The notes under the pieces were generated by a model that saw only the letters and a program-made list of their open reading frames with translations, was not told the origin of the DNA and ran no database searches. Both the position numbers and the translations under genes were made by a program. From the NCBI RefSeq assembly GCF_014698505.1, contig NZ_JACJTD010000066.1, forward strand, positions 1-34,642: a DNA stretch of 34,642 nucleotides, given 5' to 3'. This document shows positions 7,852 through 14,946 of the stretch, piece after piece. The stretch's first letter is position 1, and every line of letters starts with the position of its first letter. This DNA is from Nostoc foliaceum FACHB-393 (GTDB lineage: Bacteria > Cyanobacteriota > Cyanobacteriia > Cyanobacteriales > Nostocaceae).

Positions 7852-8904
7852 TCAGTAACCGTCAACTTCGACGACGGCCTTGGCAAACTCCCGAGGTGCT
7901 TCTTGCGGCAGGTTGTGACCGACACCGCCCTTGATGACCCGATGTGCGTATTTACCCAAGAATTTCCTTGCGTAGGTACTGGCATCTGGGTGCGGCGCAC
8001 TGTTGGCATCACCTTCAAGAGTGATGGTGGGTACGGCGATCACGGGGGCTGCGGCGAGCCGCTTCTCAATCTCGTCATACTTCGACTCGCCTTTGGCGAG
8101 TCCCAGCCGCCAGCGGTAGTTATGGATGACAATACCGACGTGATCTGGATTGTTGAAGGATGCGGCACTACGCTCAAACGTCGCGTCATCGAAGTGCCAT
8201 TTCGGCGAGGCGAGCTGCCAGATAAGCTTGTTAAAGTCATGCCGGTATTTTTCGTAGCCGGCGCGGCCCCGCTCCGTCGCAAAATAAAATTGATACCACC
8301 ATTCGAGTTCGGCCTGCGGCGGTAGCGGCGTCTTGTTGGCTTCAGGGCTGCCGATCAAATAACCGCTTACGGAGACGAGTGCTTTGCAGCGTTCTGGCCA
8401 GAGTGCCGCGATGATGTCGGCTGTTCGCGCCCCCCAATCATAACCAGCGAGAATCGCCTTCTCGATCTTGAGCGCATCCATCAGTGCGATAATATCGACA
8501 GCGATCACCGACTGCTGCCCATTCCGGAACGTCTCACTTGAAAGAAAGCGCGTTGTGCCATAGCCGCGCAGATACGGAATGATCACCCGATACCCAGCCG
8601 ATGCCAACAAAGGGGCGACATCAACATAGCTATGAATGTCGTAGGGCCATCCGTGCAGGAGAATTACTGGACGGCCATTCGCAGAACCCGCTTCAGCGTA
8701 TCCAACATTCAGCACACCAGCATCGATCTGCTTGAGTGAGCCAAATAATGTGTTTGTCCCCGACTTCATCCTGGACAGAGCGGCTGGTTTTGTTTGGCTT
8801 GATTGGGCGATCGCAGAACCGAATATGCCTAGCTGTGTAGTAGCAATGGTCATAGCCGCAGTACCCAAAAAGCGGCGGCGTTGATAGTTGATTTTTTCGG
8901 ACAT
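7852..8904 (-). CDS. Tat-exported alpha/beta hydrolase
   Basis: A 350-residue hydrolase with a twin-arginine signal (RRRFLG at 9-14, hydrophobic core to about 30, cleavage near SAIAQ). The mature part carries HGWP (84-87), the nucleophile D156 in GYDWGAR, and H330 in GVGHNLPQE. An aspartate nucleophile points to the epoxide hydrolase/haloalkane dehalogenase branch rather than to esterases. The signal peptide and its DNA are nearly the same as those of the DUF6130-like gene at 12965-13549, while the mature parts are unrelated. It follows the epoxide hydrolase after a gap of 53 bases. The mature part is GC-rich, and the HIP1 octamer at 8807-8814 falls in the signal-peptide segment. Confidence 0.85.
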   Translation of the reverse strand: MSEKINYQRRRFLGTAAMTIATTQLGIFGSAIAQSSQTKPAALSRMKSGTNTLFGSLKQIDAGVLNVGYAEAGSANGRPVILLHGWPYDIHSYVDVAPLLASAGYRVIIPYLRGYGTTRFLSSETFRNGQQSVIAVDIIALMDALKIEKAILAGYDWGARTADIIAALWPERCKALVSVSGYLIGSPEANKTPLPPQAELEWWYQFYFATERGRAGYEKYRHDFNKLIWQLASPKWHFDDATFERSAASFNNPDHVGIVIHNYRWRLGLAKGESKYDEIEKRLAAAPVIAVPTITLEGDANSAPHPDASTYARKFLGKYAHRVIKGGVGHNLPQEAPREFAKAVVEVDGY

Positions 8905-9011
8905 TTATCTTCTAGCTCCATCTCAATTTCTCCCCTTGCTCCCTACTCCCTTGCCTCTTTTGACCGTCCCAGAGCTTTCGCGGGTTGCCATCTGCTCTTT
9001 CAAATCCATTT

Positions 9012-9608
9012 CTAATCCTGTTCGCCGAGCGTTTGGGCGTAGGTTTTGCCGTACGGGTAGAAAAGTTCTTTGCGTCCTTCCTGCCACGCCGCTTTCAGTT
9101 CAGGTGTTGTGATGTCCCAGTCCGGTCGGCATTTTCTGAGAACGGCGCGCAGGTCTTGGCGCAGATCTTCGAGAGTGGGTCGCCCGAAGAACCAGTAGCC
9201 CATGTAGATTTTATAAATAACCAGCCCCGGTTCGAGGACAATCGTGTAGGGGATCATGGGATTGTGGAGAGGGTCTGTGTATTCGGCGATGTCGAGGTCT
9301 TTTTGGATTTTGCGTCCCGCATCGGAGAGGAAAGGCCAGTGGGCACCAACGCCGCTGCGATATTCATTCGTCTCAGTGATGTTGTCGGTGCTGATCGTGA
9401 CCAGCCGGCAATATGCGACCTCAAGCTCACGATGGAGTTGAACCAGCCCTTCAGCCTGTCGGCGATCCTTGGGGCAGTACCCGCCGCGGCTGAGGACGAG
9501 AATCATCGGATGTTGACCTTGTAGCTCGGAGAGCTTCCGGCGTTTCGTGGTGTGGTCGGGCAGTTCGTAGTCGGGGAAGACCGCCCCTAAAACTATGTCA
9601 GATCGCAT
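9012..9608 (-). CDS. Peroxiredoxin-like (redoxin domain) protein
   Basis: A 198-residue thioredoxin-fold protein. It opens MRSDIVLGAVFPDYELPDHT, then has RRKLSELQG and a single putative peroxidatic cysteine C45 in SRGGYCPKD. It continues with TISTD, WPFLSDAGR, KDLDIAEYTDP and IPYTIVLEPGLVI, the usual AhpC/TSA succession. There is no signal peptide, so it is probably cytoplasmic. The classical TxxC is replaced by RGGYC, as in a subfamily of redoxins whose activity has not been established to my knowledge. A second cysteine, in YCRLVTI, could take part in a disulfide. ATG 9608 is chosen because AAAGGAG lies eight bases upstream. It lies 56 bases after the NmrA-type gene. Confidence 0.8.
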   Translation of the reverse strand: MRSDIVLGAVFPDYELPDHTTKRRKLSELQGQHPMILVLSRGGYCPKDRRQAEGLVQLHRELEVAYCRLVTISTDNITETNEYRSGVGAHWPFLSDAGRKIQKDLDIAEYTDPLHNPMIPYTIVLEPGLVIYKIYMGYWFFGRPTLEDLRQDLRAVLRKCRPDWDITTPELKAAWQEGRKELFYPYGKTYAQTLGEQD

Positions 9609-9664
9609 TTTAAAACTCCTTTCTTGTTGAATTGACAACCTCAACATGAATAACCGACAAAGCC

Positions 9665-10600
9665 TCAAACCGTGGCTTTACGGAGTGTGAATTCATCAGC
9701 GTGCAATTTTACAAAGTCGTACATACTCGTTGGTGTCTTGCCGATGAGCTTGAACAGGTCATCTGTCATGCGGTCATACCGCCCCTGCGCGTGAAGTTCT
9801 GCCATCACCGCGAGGTGGTTGACGAGGTGCGTTGGCACCTCAAACTTACGAAGCGTATCAACCCAATCGGAGAGCGGCACATTACGATAGCGGATCGTTC
9901 GACCGAGTGCCTCAGAAAAGACGCGCGCGTAGTGGTTCAAATCGGCCGACTCAAATCCGGTCAGATTGTAAACATGACCAATGTGCGAGGCAGGGTCGTC
10001 GAGGATCACGGAAACGGCGCACGCCACATCAACAGCTGAGATAGGTGAGGTCTTACTGTTACCCAGCGGCAGCGCCAGTTCGTTGCTGTCCCGGACGCCA
10101 GCAGCGGCGAGACGCAGGAAGAAGCCTTCGAGGAAGACCGTTGGCCGCACTGTGACGACAGGCAGACCCGACCACGCTAATGCCTGTTCCGCAAGCCAGT
10201 GCAGCTTGTGCTGTGGGCTGTCAGTGGTTTCAGTGATACTCATCTGCGTCACGGTCATCTGCGACATATTCACGAAAACCTCAACGCCGTGGTGCTTTGC
10301 CACCGCAACAGTGTTGACCGTAGCTTCCAAATAAGTTGGAGAGACGGACATGCCAAAATAGATACGCGCAACACCTTCGATCGCGCGGTGCATCGAGGCA
10401 AGATCTGTCAAGTCGCCCTGTACGACTTCGGCACCAAGCTGGCGCAGTCCCTCTGCGCGTTCATCCTCCCGTCGAACCAAGGCGCGCACCTTATGCCCTT
10501 TAGCGAGCAGCATTGCGGTGAGGTGGCGGCCGATCGCACCGAGATCGCCTGCTGCTCCAGTCACGAGAATTGGGCTGTCATGTGTGGATTTCATCGTCAT
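9665..10600 (-). CDS. NmrA-type NAD(P)-binding reductase (atypical SDR)
   Basis: A 311-residue Rossmann protein. The nucleotide-binding loop is ILVTGAAGDLGAIGRHL (11-27), followed by RALVRREDE, which is typical of NADP preference, and GAEVVQGDLTD. The later VRPTVFLEGFF and PISAVDVACAVSVIL match the NmrA/azoreductase-like atypical SDRs, which reduce quinones or sense redox state. No YxxxK motif is expected in this class. ATG 10600 is chosen because AAGG stands about eight bases upstream; the frame is open a further 33 codons with unlikely sequence. It sits between the thioredoxin-like gene and the peroxiredoxin-like gene. Substrate is unknown. Confidence 0.82.
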   Translation of the reverse strand: MTMKSTHDSPILVTGAAGDLGAIGRHLTAMLLAKGHKVRALVRREDERAEGLRQLGAEVVQGDLTDLASMHRAIEGVARIYFGMSVSPTYLEATVNTVAVAKHHGVEVFVNMSQMTVTQMSITETTDSPQHKLHWLAEQALAWSGLPVVTVRPTVFLEGFFLRLAAAGVRDSNELALPLGNSKTSPISAVDVACAVSVILDDPASHIGHVYNLTGFESADLNHYARVFSEALGRTIRYRNVPLSDWVDTLRKFEVPTHLVNHLAVMAELHAQGRYDRMTDDLFKLIGKTPTSMYDFVKLHADEFTLRKATV

Positions 10601-10649
10601 ATCATTTACCTTTTTGTCGCTCGTTGCGAAGACGTATCTGTTTGTGTTA

Positions 10650-11738
10650 TCAACCGAACGTGAACGCAAAAGCCTCCACCCCGGCATCCAGAAACTCAAT
10701 CTCGAACTGTCGATCGCTAATAGGCTTTGGCTGTCGGATCAGTTGGTACAACCGCTGTTCGGTAGCTGTGCCTTCGCCTCGCACATCGACATCAAGTCCG
10801 CGAGCCGTGACTGCTGGCTGCCCGTCTACGAGCACGCGAAACCGCACGGATGTTCCTCGCTCGGCCGGTCCCATGACGAGATGAAGGTCGCGTGCGTGAA
10901 AGCGGTACGCGATCCGCCCGCCGGACTTGTTGAGTACAATGGCTTGTTTTCCGATTGTCCAATCGCCCGAAAGCGCCCATTGATTAAGGTTCAATTGTGC
11001 GGGGGCGGTATACAAATGACGCTTGTTTAACACCGCGCCGGAAGACGCAAAATTATCCGTTCTTTCATAACCGAGGTAATTTTCAGGCGATTTCAAGCTG
11101 TTCCAATCGGCGGCAGCCTCAAAACCGCGAGCATCGACTTCGATTATTTCCTGACCGACACGGACAGTTCCAGCCTCAGACAGTAGTTGTTGAATTACCT
11201 TTTCTGATTGCTCATACTCGCCCTCGCCGAATTGGTGATGACGAATACGTCCTTGTGTGTCTATAAAATAAAGGGCTGGCCAATAACGGTTCCCGAAAGC
11301 ACGCCACACCGCATAATCGTTATCTATGGCGATCGGATAGTCAATTTTCAATTCTGTTGAGGCTCGGCGGACATTATCGATATTCTTCTCGAATTCAAAC
11401 TCCGGTGTATGTATACCAATTACTACTAGTCCCTGATCCTGATACTTCTCGGCCCACGCGCGAACATAAGGGAGTTGGCGCAGCCAGTTGATGCAGGTAT
11501 AAGTCCAGAAATTGATCAGCACGACTTTTCCACGCAGTTCGTCAACCGTGAATGGCTGCGAATTGAGCCACGCGATCGCGCCGACAAGAGAAGGCAGTTC
11601 GCCTTCAATCGGTAACTTAGCCGTTGCTGACGTAGCATGTTGTGTGGTGCAGCCGATTATACCAAGCTGGGTGGCAGCAATAGTTGTAAGCATGGTTGTT
11701 AGAAAGTCGCGGCGATTATGATTGATTTTTTTGGACAC
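10650..11738 (-). CDS. Exported thioredoxin-like lipoprotein with DipZ-type C-terminal domain
   Basis: A 362-residue protein starting at GTG 11738, with AGGAAGG seven bases upstream. The twin-arginine motif NRRDFL (8-13) and a lipobox ending in IIGC30 indicate a Tat-exported lipoprotein. Residues 45-190 are a TlpA/redoxin domain with FWTYTCINWLRQLPYVRAW, and the rest (about 215-362) resembles the beta-sandwich domain of DipZ-like proteins. The usual CxxC is C82-I-N-W85, so only the first cysteine remains, which rules out ordinary dithiol exchange. A monothiol peroxidase, an isomerase-like role, or simple binding are alternatives. The start resembles the signal peptides of the hydrolase and DUF6130-like genes (MS-K-INxxRR). 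It lies 43 bases downstream of the nitrilase. Confidence 0.82.
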   Translation of the reverse strand: MSKKINHNRRDFLTTMLTTIAATQLGIIGCTTQHATSATAKLPIEGELPSLVGAIAWLNSQPFTVDELRGKVVLINFWTYTCINWLRQLPYVRAWAEKYQDQGLVVIGIHTPEFEFEKNIDNVRRASTELKIDYPIAIDNDYAVWRAFGNRYWPALYFIDTQGRIRHHQFGEGEYEQSEKVIQQLLSEAGTVRVGQEIIEVDARGFEAAADWNSLKSPENYLGYERTDNFASSGAVLNKRHLYTAPAQLNLNQWALSGDWTIGKQAIVLNKSGGRIAYRFHARDLHLVMGPAERGTSVRFRVLVDGQPAVTARGLDVDVRGEGTATEQRLYQLIRQPKPISDRQFEIEFLDAGVEAFAFTFG

Positions 11739-11781
11739 GTGCAGGCCTTCCTGTAGTTGCGTTCCGATAGATACGGTTGCA

Positions 11782-12777
11782 TTAAAGTACTTCGACGGTT
11801 CTCTCCTCATCAATGACCGCGCGCGAGACATCATACTTGGGGTGTACGATGCGCTCATGGACGGGCGACGTGGGCGTGCGATCGATCAGCAAACTGAGCA
11901 GTTCGGGGCGGCTGTAATGACCGCGTGCGTCCATGAGCCGCTTGCGGGCATCGATCTGGGCAAAGTCAAGATCGGCGATCACTTCGCCTTCGCCCGCTTT
12001 GAGCGGCTCACCGATGATCCGGCCGTCGGGACTCACGATGGCCGTGAAGCAGCCACCAGAAATCGGCCCGATCGCGCAACCCGTGTCCTTCATGATCTGA
12101 GCCTGCTGATCGGCATCCAGCCACGCGGTCGCACAGACAACAAAGCAGGCGGATTCAAGGGCGTGCTGGCGGACGTTAATTTCTGCTTGCTCCGCGAACA
12201 GTGGACCGGCGAACGATCCGGGATACATCGCCGAGTGGATTTGCTCACCATCGGCGATCATCGCATACCGTGCCAAAGGATTGTTATGCTCCCAGCAGGC
12301 AAGTTGTCCGATGCGCCCAACCGCACTATCGATGGCACGCAGACCCGAGCCGTCACCCTGGCCCCAGAGTATCCGCTCGTTATAAGTCGGCGTAAGCTTG
12401 CGGCGGCGCTGGATCAGCGTACCGTCTGCGTCGAACAGAAGTTGTGTATTATAAATCGAGCCGCCGTCGCGCTCATTGACGCCGATTGAAACGACCATGT
12501 TTGCTTCCTTTGCGGCTTCGGCGATCGCCTGAGTTTCGGCAGAAGGCACCGTAACCGACTCTTCAAGCAACCGCAGATGTTCCTTTGCCAACGCGAACGG
12601 GGCTAGCACATAGGAGAAGTAAGGGTAATAGGGAATGATGGTTTCGGGGAAAGTGGCGAACTGGACGCCTTGTTGGCCCAGCTCACGGATCTTCTTTACG
12701 ACCTTCTCGACGGTACCCTGCCGACTGTACAGCACGGGGCTGATCTGCACGGCAGCAGCTTTAACAATCGTACTCAC
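11782..12777 (-). CDS. Nitrilase (aliphatic nitrilase-type carbon-nitrogen hydrolase)
   Basis: A 331-residue enzyme that hydrolyses nitriles to carboxylic acids and ammonia. The catalytic triad is visible: E45 in FATFPETIIPYYP, K127 in RRRKLTPTYNE, and the nucleophile C161 in GQLACWEHNNP. CWEHxxP and the long PYYPYFSY segment separate true nitrilases from amidases. I chose GTG 12777 (VSTIVKAAAVQIS) because AGAGGAAG stands just upstream and family members begin at STIVKAAAVQ; ATG 12795 would add six residues. Length is normal. Cyanobacterial nitrilases are known in Nit1-type clusters, but the radical-SAM and acetyltransferase partners of those clusters are not seen here. Confidence 0.9.
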   Translation of the reverse strand: MSTIVKAAAVQISPVLYSRQGTVEKVVKKIRELGQQGVQFATFPETIIPYYPYFSYVLAPFALAKEHLRLLEESVTVPSAETQAIAEAAKEANMVVSIGVNERDGGSIYNTQLLFDADGTLIQRRRKLTPTYNERILWGQGDGSGLRAIDSAVGRIGQLACWEHNNPLARYAMIADGEQIHSAMYPGSFAGPLFAEQAEINVRQHALESACFVVCATAWLDADQQAQIMKDTGCAIGPISGGCFTAIVSPDGRIIGEPLKAGEGEVIADLDFAQIDARKRLMDARGHYSRPELLSLLIDRTPTSPVHERIVHPKYDVSRAVIDEERTVEVL

Positions 12778-12964
12778 TGTGTCTTCCTCTCTCATGCTGA
12801 GACTAGTTTCATCGGTACCAATACCTCTGGCGGGCGAGCGCTATCTACGCTGGCAGCAATGGTCTGTCTCCCACCAGTGCTTGGGGTTCAATTGCCTGTT
12901 GCGCCGAAGCTCGAAGCAGTCTTGAATGCTCTTCTGCTCCGTCGGGCCGGGCATAGAGTGTCCA

Positions 12965-13549
12965 TTAGTGCGCGTGCGCGCGTTTGTAATTAGGTACAGT
13001 GAACGTCAGCGTCACCACCTGTCCGGGGAAGACATTGTGGTTAGGGTCAACCAACTCGATCTTCACCTTGTGTTGACCGGGCGGCAGTCCGGCTATGTCG
13101 ATTGTGTTGGTGTCACTCGCATCCGCCCACCACCAGGGCAGGTCATCGACGGTTATGTGCAGATGTCCGACACGTGGAGATGTCTGGATAGCACCGGCCC
13201 CAAACACGGGTACGATGCGCAAGTTCTCCACTCGGTACTGGGCCCAGAAGATCCCCTGGGCCAACCCCTCAGGGAACGGGGGATCTACGATCAGCTTAGG
13301 TGCGGGTTCGTTCTTGATCGGGAGATATGGTGAAGCACCGCGAATGTCCCTCGCACTCCGGGTAAAGGGGCGGGTTGCGTTTGGGTCAGTGGACTGCACG
13401 GTTCCGGGTTGAGTTGTGGCGGTTTCCTTTGGTTGTGTTTGGCTCGATTGGGCGATCGCAGAACCGAATCGACTTAGCTGTGTAGTTGCAATGGTCATGG
13501 CTGCAATGCCCAAAAAACGGCGGCGTAGTGGGTTGATTTTTTCAGACAT
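12965..13549 (-). CDS. Tat-exported DUF6130-like protein
   Basis: A 194-residue protein with twin-arginine signal RRRFLG (9-14) and a cleavage region SAIAQ, followed by a low-complexity T/Q-rich linker and a beta-rich domain. The domain reads PAPKLIVDPPFPEGLAQGIF, then GHLHITVDDLPWWWAD, then LPPGQHKVKIELVDPNHNVF and ends AHAH. The histidines (HLH, PGQH, terminal HAH) could bind metal, as in cupredoxin-like or CopC-like folds, but no cysteine is present. I recall this organisation as DUF6130, function unknown. ATG 13549 is supported by GGAG nine bases upstream. Its signal peptide is about 85% identical in DNA to that of the hydrolase at 7852-8904. Confidence 0.72.
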   Translation of the reverse strand: MSEKINPLRRRFLGIAAMTIATTQLSRFGSAIAQSSQTQPKETATTQPGTVQSTDPNATRPFTRSARDIRGASPYLPIKNEPAPKLIVDPPFPEGLAQGIFWAQYRVENLRIVPVFGAGAIQTSPRVGHLHITVDDLPWWWADASDTNTIDIAGLPPGQHKVKIELVDPNHNVFPGQVVTLTFTVPNYKRAHAH

Positions 13550-13564
13550 TGATCTTGCTCCAAT

Positions 13565-13762
13565 TGGGTTTAACTGGAATGGCACTAAGTTAAGCTAAAG
13601 GGTAAGCGGCGTAGGGATTGCAGAGGGGCAGGGGTGCAGAGGGGAATTTCTATTTCTTCTGTTCGTATGCCTAAAATTTCTTCTTTCTTCCCTGCTCCTT
13701 TGCTCCTCTGCACCCCTGCTGCCTCAACGATTTTCCCTTTTTTAGTGCCATTTGGTTTAACT
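13565..13762 (-). repeat. Dispersed intergenic repeat with terminal inverted repeats, copy 2
   Basis: Both ends carry AATGGCACTAA in inverted orientation (about 13582-13592 and 13743-13753), next to degenerate gtttaac/ttaaac sequences. Inside are a purine arm (gcagaggggcaggggtgcag) and a pyrimidine arm (ctcctctgcacccctgctg) that can pair. The same blocks occur on the plus strand at 1437-1563. About 200 bp long with no coding capacity, so MITE-like or a REP-type hairpin element. Confidence 0.6.
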
Positions 13763-13785
13763 GAGGTTACGTATGGTCTGCCCAC

Positions 13786-14120
13786 ATGATTCAGCTGTGA
13801 TAGTGGGGCGAGTTGTGGGTTTGAGTTCCGTCGCTCGCCCCATCGCTCAATGCAGCGAGGAAATGGCGATCGCTGCTAGCAACGTGTTACTGATGTTCTG
13901 TATGATAGGTGAGCTAGTAGTCTGCCAAGGAAACTTTGCATGGTGGTTAGCAGAGGGGCAGAGGGGCAGAGGGGAAAGAACTTGGTATTTGCCTCTCCTC
14001 TGCTCCCCTGCTCCCCTGCTCCTCTGCCGACCTCCACCCAGCAATTTTGGGTTGGCGAACTACTAGTTGCTCTCACCGATTAGCGTCGTCCAGAACCCGA
14101 CCTAGTGGATGCCATTGTGA
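13786..14120 (-). pseudogene. NIPSNAP-family gene fossil split by a MITE-like element
   Basis: Two pieces match the intact NIPSNAP gene at 18367-18777. Near 14075-14115 the minus strand reads GIH-stop-VGFWTTLIGES, against GIRQAGFWTTLIGTNES in the intact protein. At 13786-13913 it reads IQNISNTLLAAIAISSL then a stop, against VQNISSELLAPTAFSSV, with further DNA similarity up to the old stop codon. A MITE-like element (13914-14066) lies between the pieces, and roughly 40 codons of the middle are missing. In-frame stops confirm the gene is dead. It sits just downstream of a VOC gene, so an ancestral VOC-NIPSNAP pair is possible. Confidence 0.8.
13914..14066. mobile_element. MITE-like element, copy 1 (153 bp)
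   Basis: Starts CTAGTAGTCTGCCAAGG and ends with the inverse of CTAGTAGTTCGCCAACC, giving imperfect terminal inverted repeats of about 26 bp. Inside, three GCAGAGGGG units face a pyrimidine arm and can fold into a long hairpin. There is no transposase gene. A second copy is at 16861-17004. It interrupts the NIPSNAP fossil. Confidence 0.75.
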
Positions 14121-14125
14121 GCGCA

Positions 14126-14806
14126 TCATTTGGAAAGAACAGGCAAAACCTCTTCCATGTAACGGTCAGCGGCGGCGGCGGCCTCTTCTGGGCTACTGCC
14201 ATTTTGACGCGCACTCAGGTAAGGCGCGTACCAGTCCCACCAGTTATGCTCGCCGTAAGTCTTCTCGTAATGGTCGTGGCGCTCTGCCGTCTCGTGGAGA
14301 AGGGTTGCAAGGGTTGCAACGTCTGTTTGTGGAGAGTCCCATAGGCGGCCAGGAAACCGCGTTGTGATTTCCTGGAGCAGCCAAATGTTTCCGTCTGGGT
14401 CCTCAAACGAGGCAAATGAGAAGTAGGAACGACCTTCCGGGTCGCGCCCGCTGACGCGCGGGTTCTCCACGGCGTTGTTGAATGGTCCGCCAGCGTAGTG
14501 GAATATCTCGCTGACGTTGACACCACGAGCGATCAAGTCTTCGCGGGCAGCGTCGAGGTTGTCAACGGCAAGGACTAGGTTTTGCACCGAGCCAGAATTG
14601 GCTGGAGTGACTCCCTTGCCGAAGATGATCGAGGCATCCGAGTTGGGTGGTGTCACATGGACGTTGCGGTAGCCACCTTCCGCGATGTCGATATCGAGTC
14701 GCCAGCCGAGATTCTGGTAAAATGCCTTCGTGCGATCAACGTCGGAAACGGTGAACACCACAACTTCGAGCTTCATGTTTGGACTGTTTACGTGATTGCT
14801 ACTCAT
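14126..14806 (-). CDS. VOC (glyoxalase/bleomycin-resistance fold) protein, long form
   Basis: A 226-residue protein. Residues about 10-150 form a vicinal-oxygen-chelate domain: MKLEVVVFTVSDVDRTKAFY, LGWRLD, NVHVTPPNSDASIIFG, VDNLDAAREDLIARGV, and FEDPDGNIWLLQEI with the C-terminal ligand glutamate. A helical extension follows (LHETAERHDHYEK, EHNWWDWYAPYLSAR, AADRYMEEVL), which resembles tails seen in some proteobacterial VOC proteins. The usual first metal histidine is not seen at the start, so metal use is uncertain. ATG 14806 is chosen because AAAGGAG lies eight bases upstream and the preceding codons belong to a conserved leader. The short paralogue is at 24604-25071. Substrate is unknown. 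Confidence 0.82.
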   Translation of the reverse strand: MSSNHVNSPNMKLEVVVFTVSDVDRTKAFYQNLGWRLDIDIAEGGYRNVHVTPPNSDASIIFGKGVTPANSGSVQNLVLAVDNLDAAREDLIARGVNVSEIFHYAGGPFNNAVENPRVSGRDPEGRSYFSFASFEDPDGNIWLLQEITTRFPGRLWDSPQTDVATLATLLHETAERHDHYEKTYGEHNWWDWYAPYLSARQNGSSPEEAAAAADRYMEEVLPVLSK

Positions 14807-14922
14807 TTTGTTCTCCTTTGAATTGTGAGCTTGCTGCTCACCTCGATTCACTTCATTCTTCTGCAATTGCCCCATTTACACCATTCAAGTTCTCCCAGTT
14901 AACACGCGACTTAAATGTGCGT
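14807..14922 (-). promoter_or_regulatory. Conserved leader, copy A, with hairpin
   Basis: Leader of the long VOC gene, shared with copies at 20484-20602 and 25072-25190 and partly at 16763-16820. Read on the minus strand, the blocks in order are AAGTCGCGTGTTAACT, GGGAGAACTTGAATGG, AATGAAGTGAATCGAGG, a hairpin GTGAGC-AGCAA-GCTCAC (14825-14841) and CAAAGGAG. The stem is a perfect 6 bp here and stands next to the ribosome-binding site. This could be a cis-regulatory RNA or a shared promoter/operator. Confidence 0.6.
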
Positions 14923-14946
14923 CTGCCAATGAAAAGCGCGGTGATT

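Noticed and set aside
11782..12777. Nit1C-type cluster
   Set aside because: Only the nitrilase is present; the radical-SAM, acetyltransferase and other partners of that cluster are absent.
12796..12964. Possible small gene between the nitrilase and the DUF6130-like gene
   Set aside because: Both strands have open frames only because of high GC; none has a ribosome-binding site or recognisable motif.
13585..13785. Open frame of 66 codons on the minus strand
   Set aside because: It lies almost wholly inside the dispersed repeat at 13565-13762 and reads as repeat-encoded sequence without family features.
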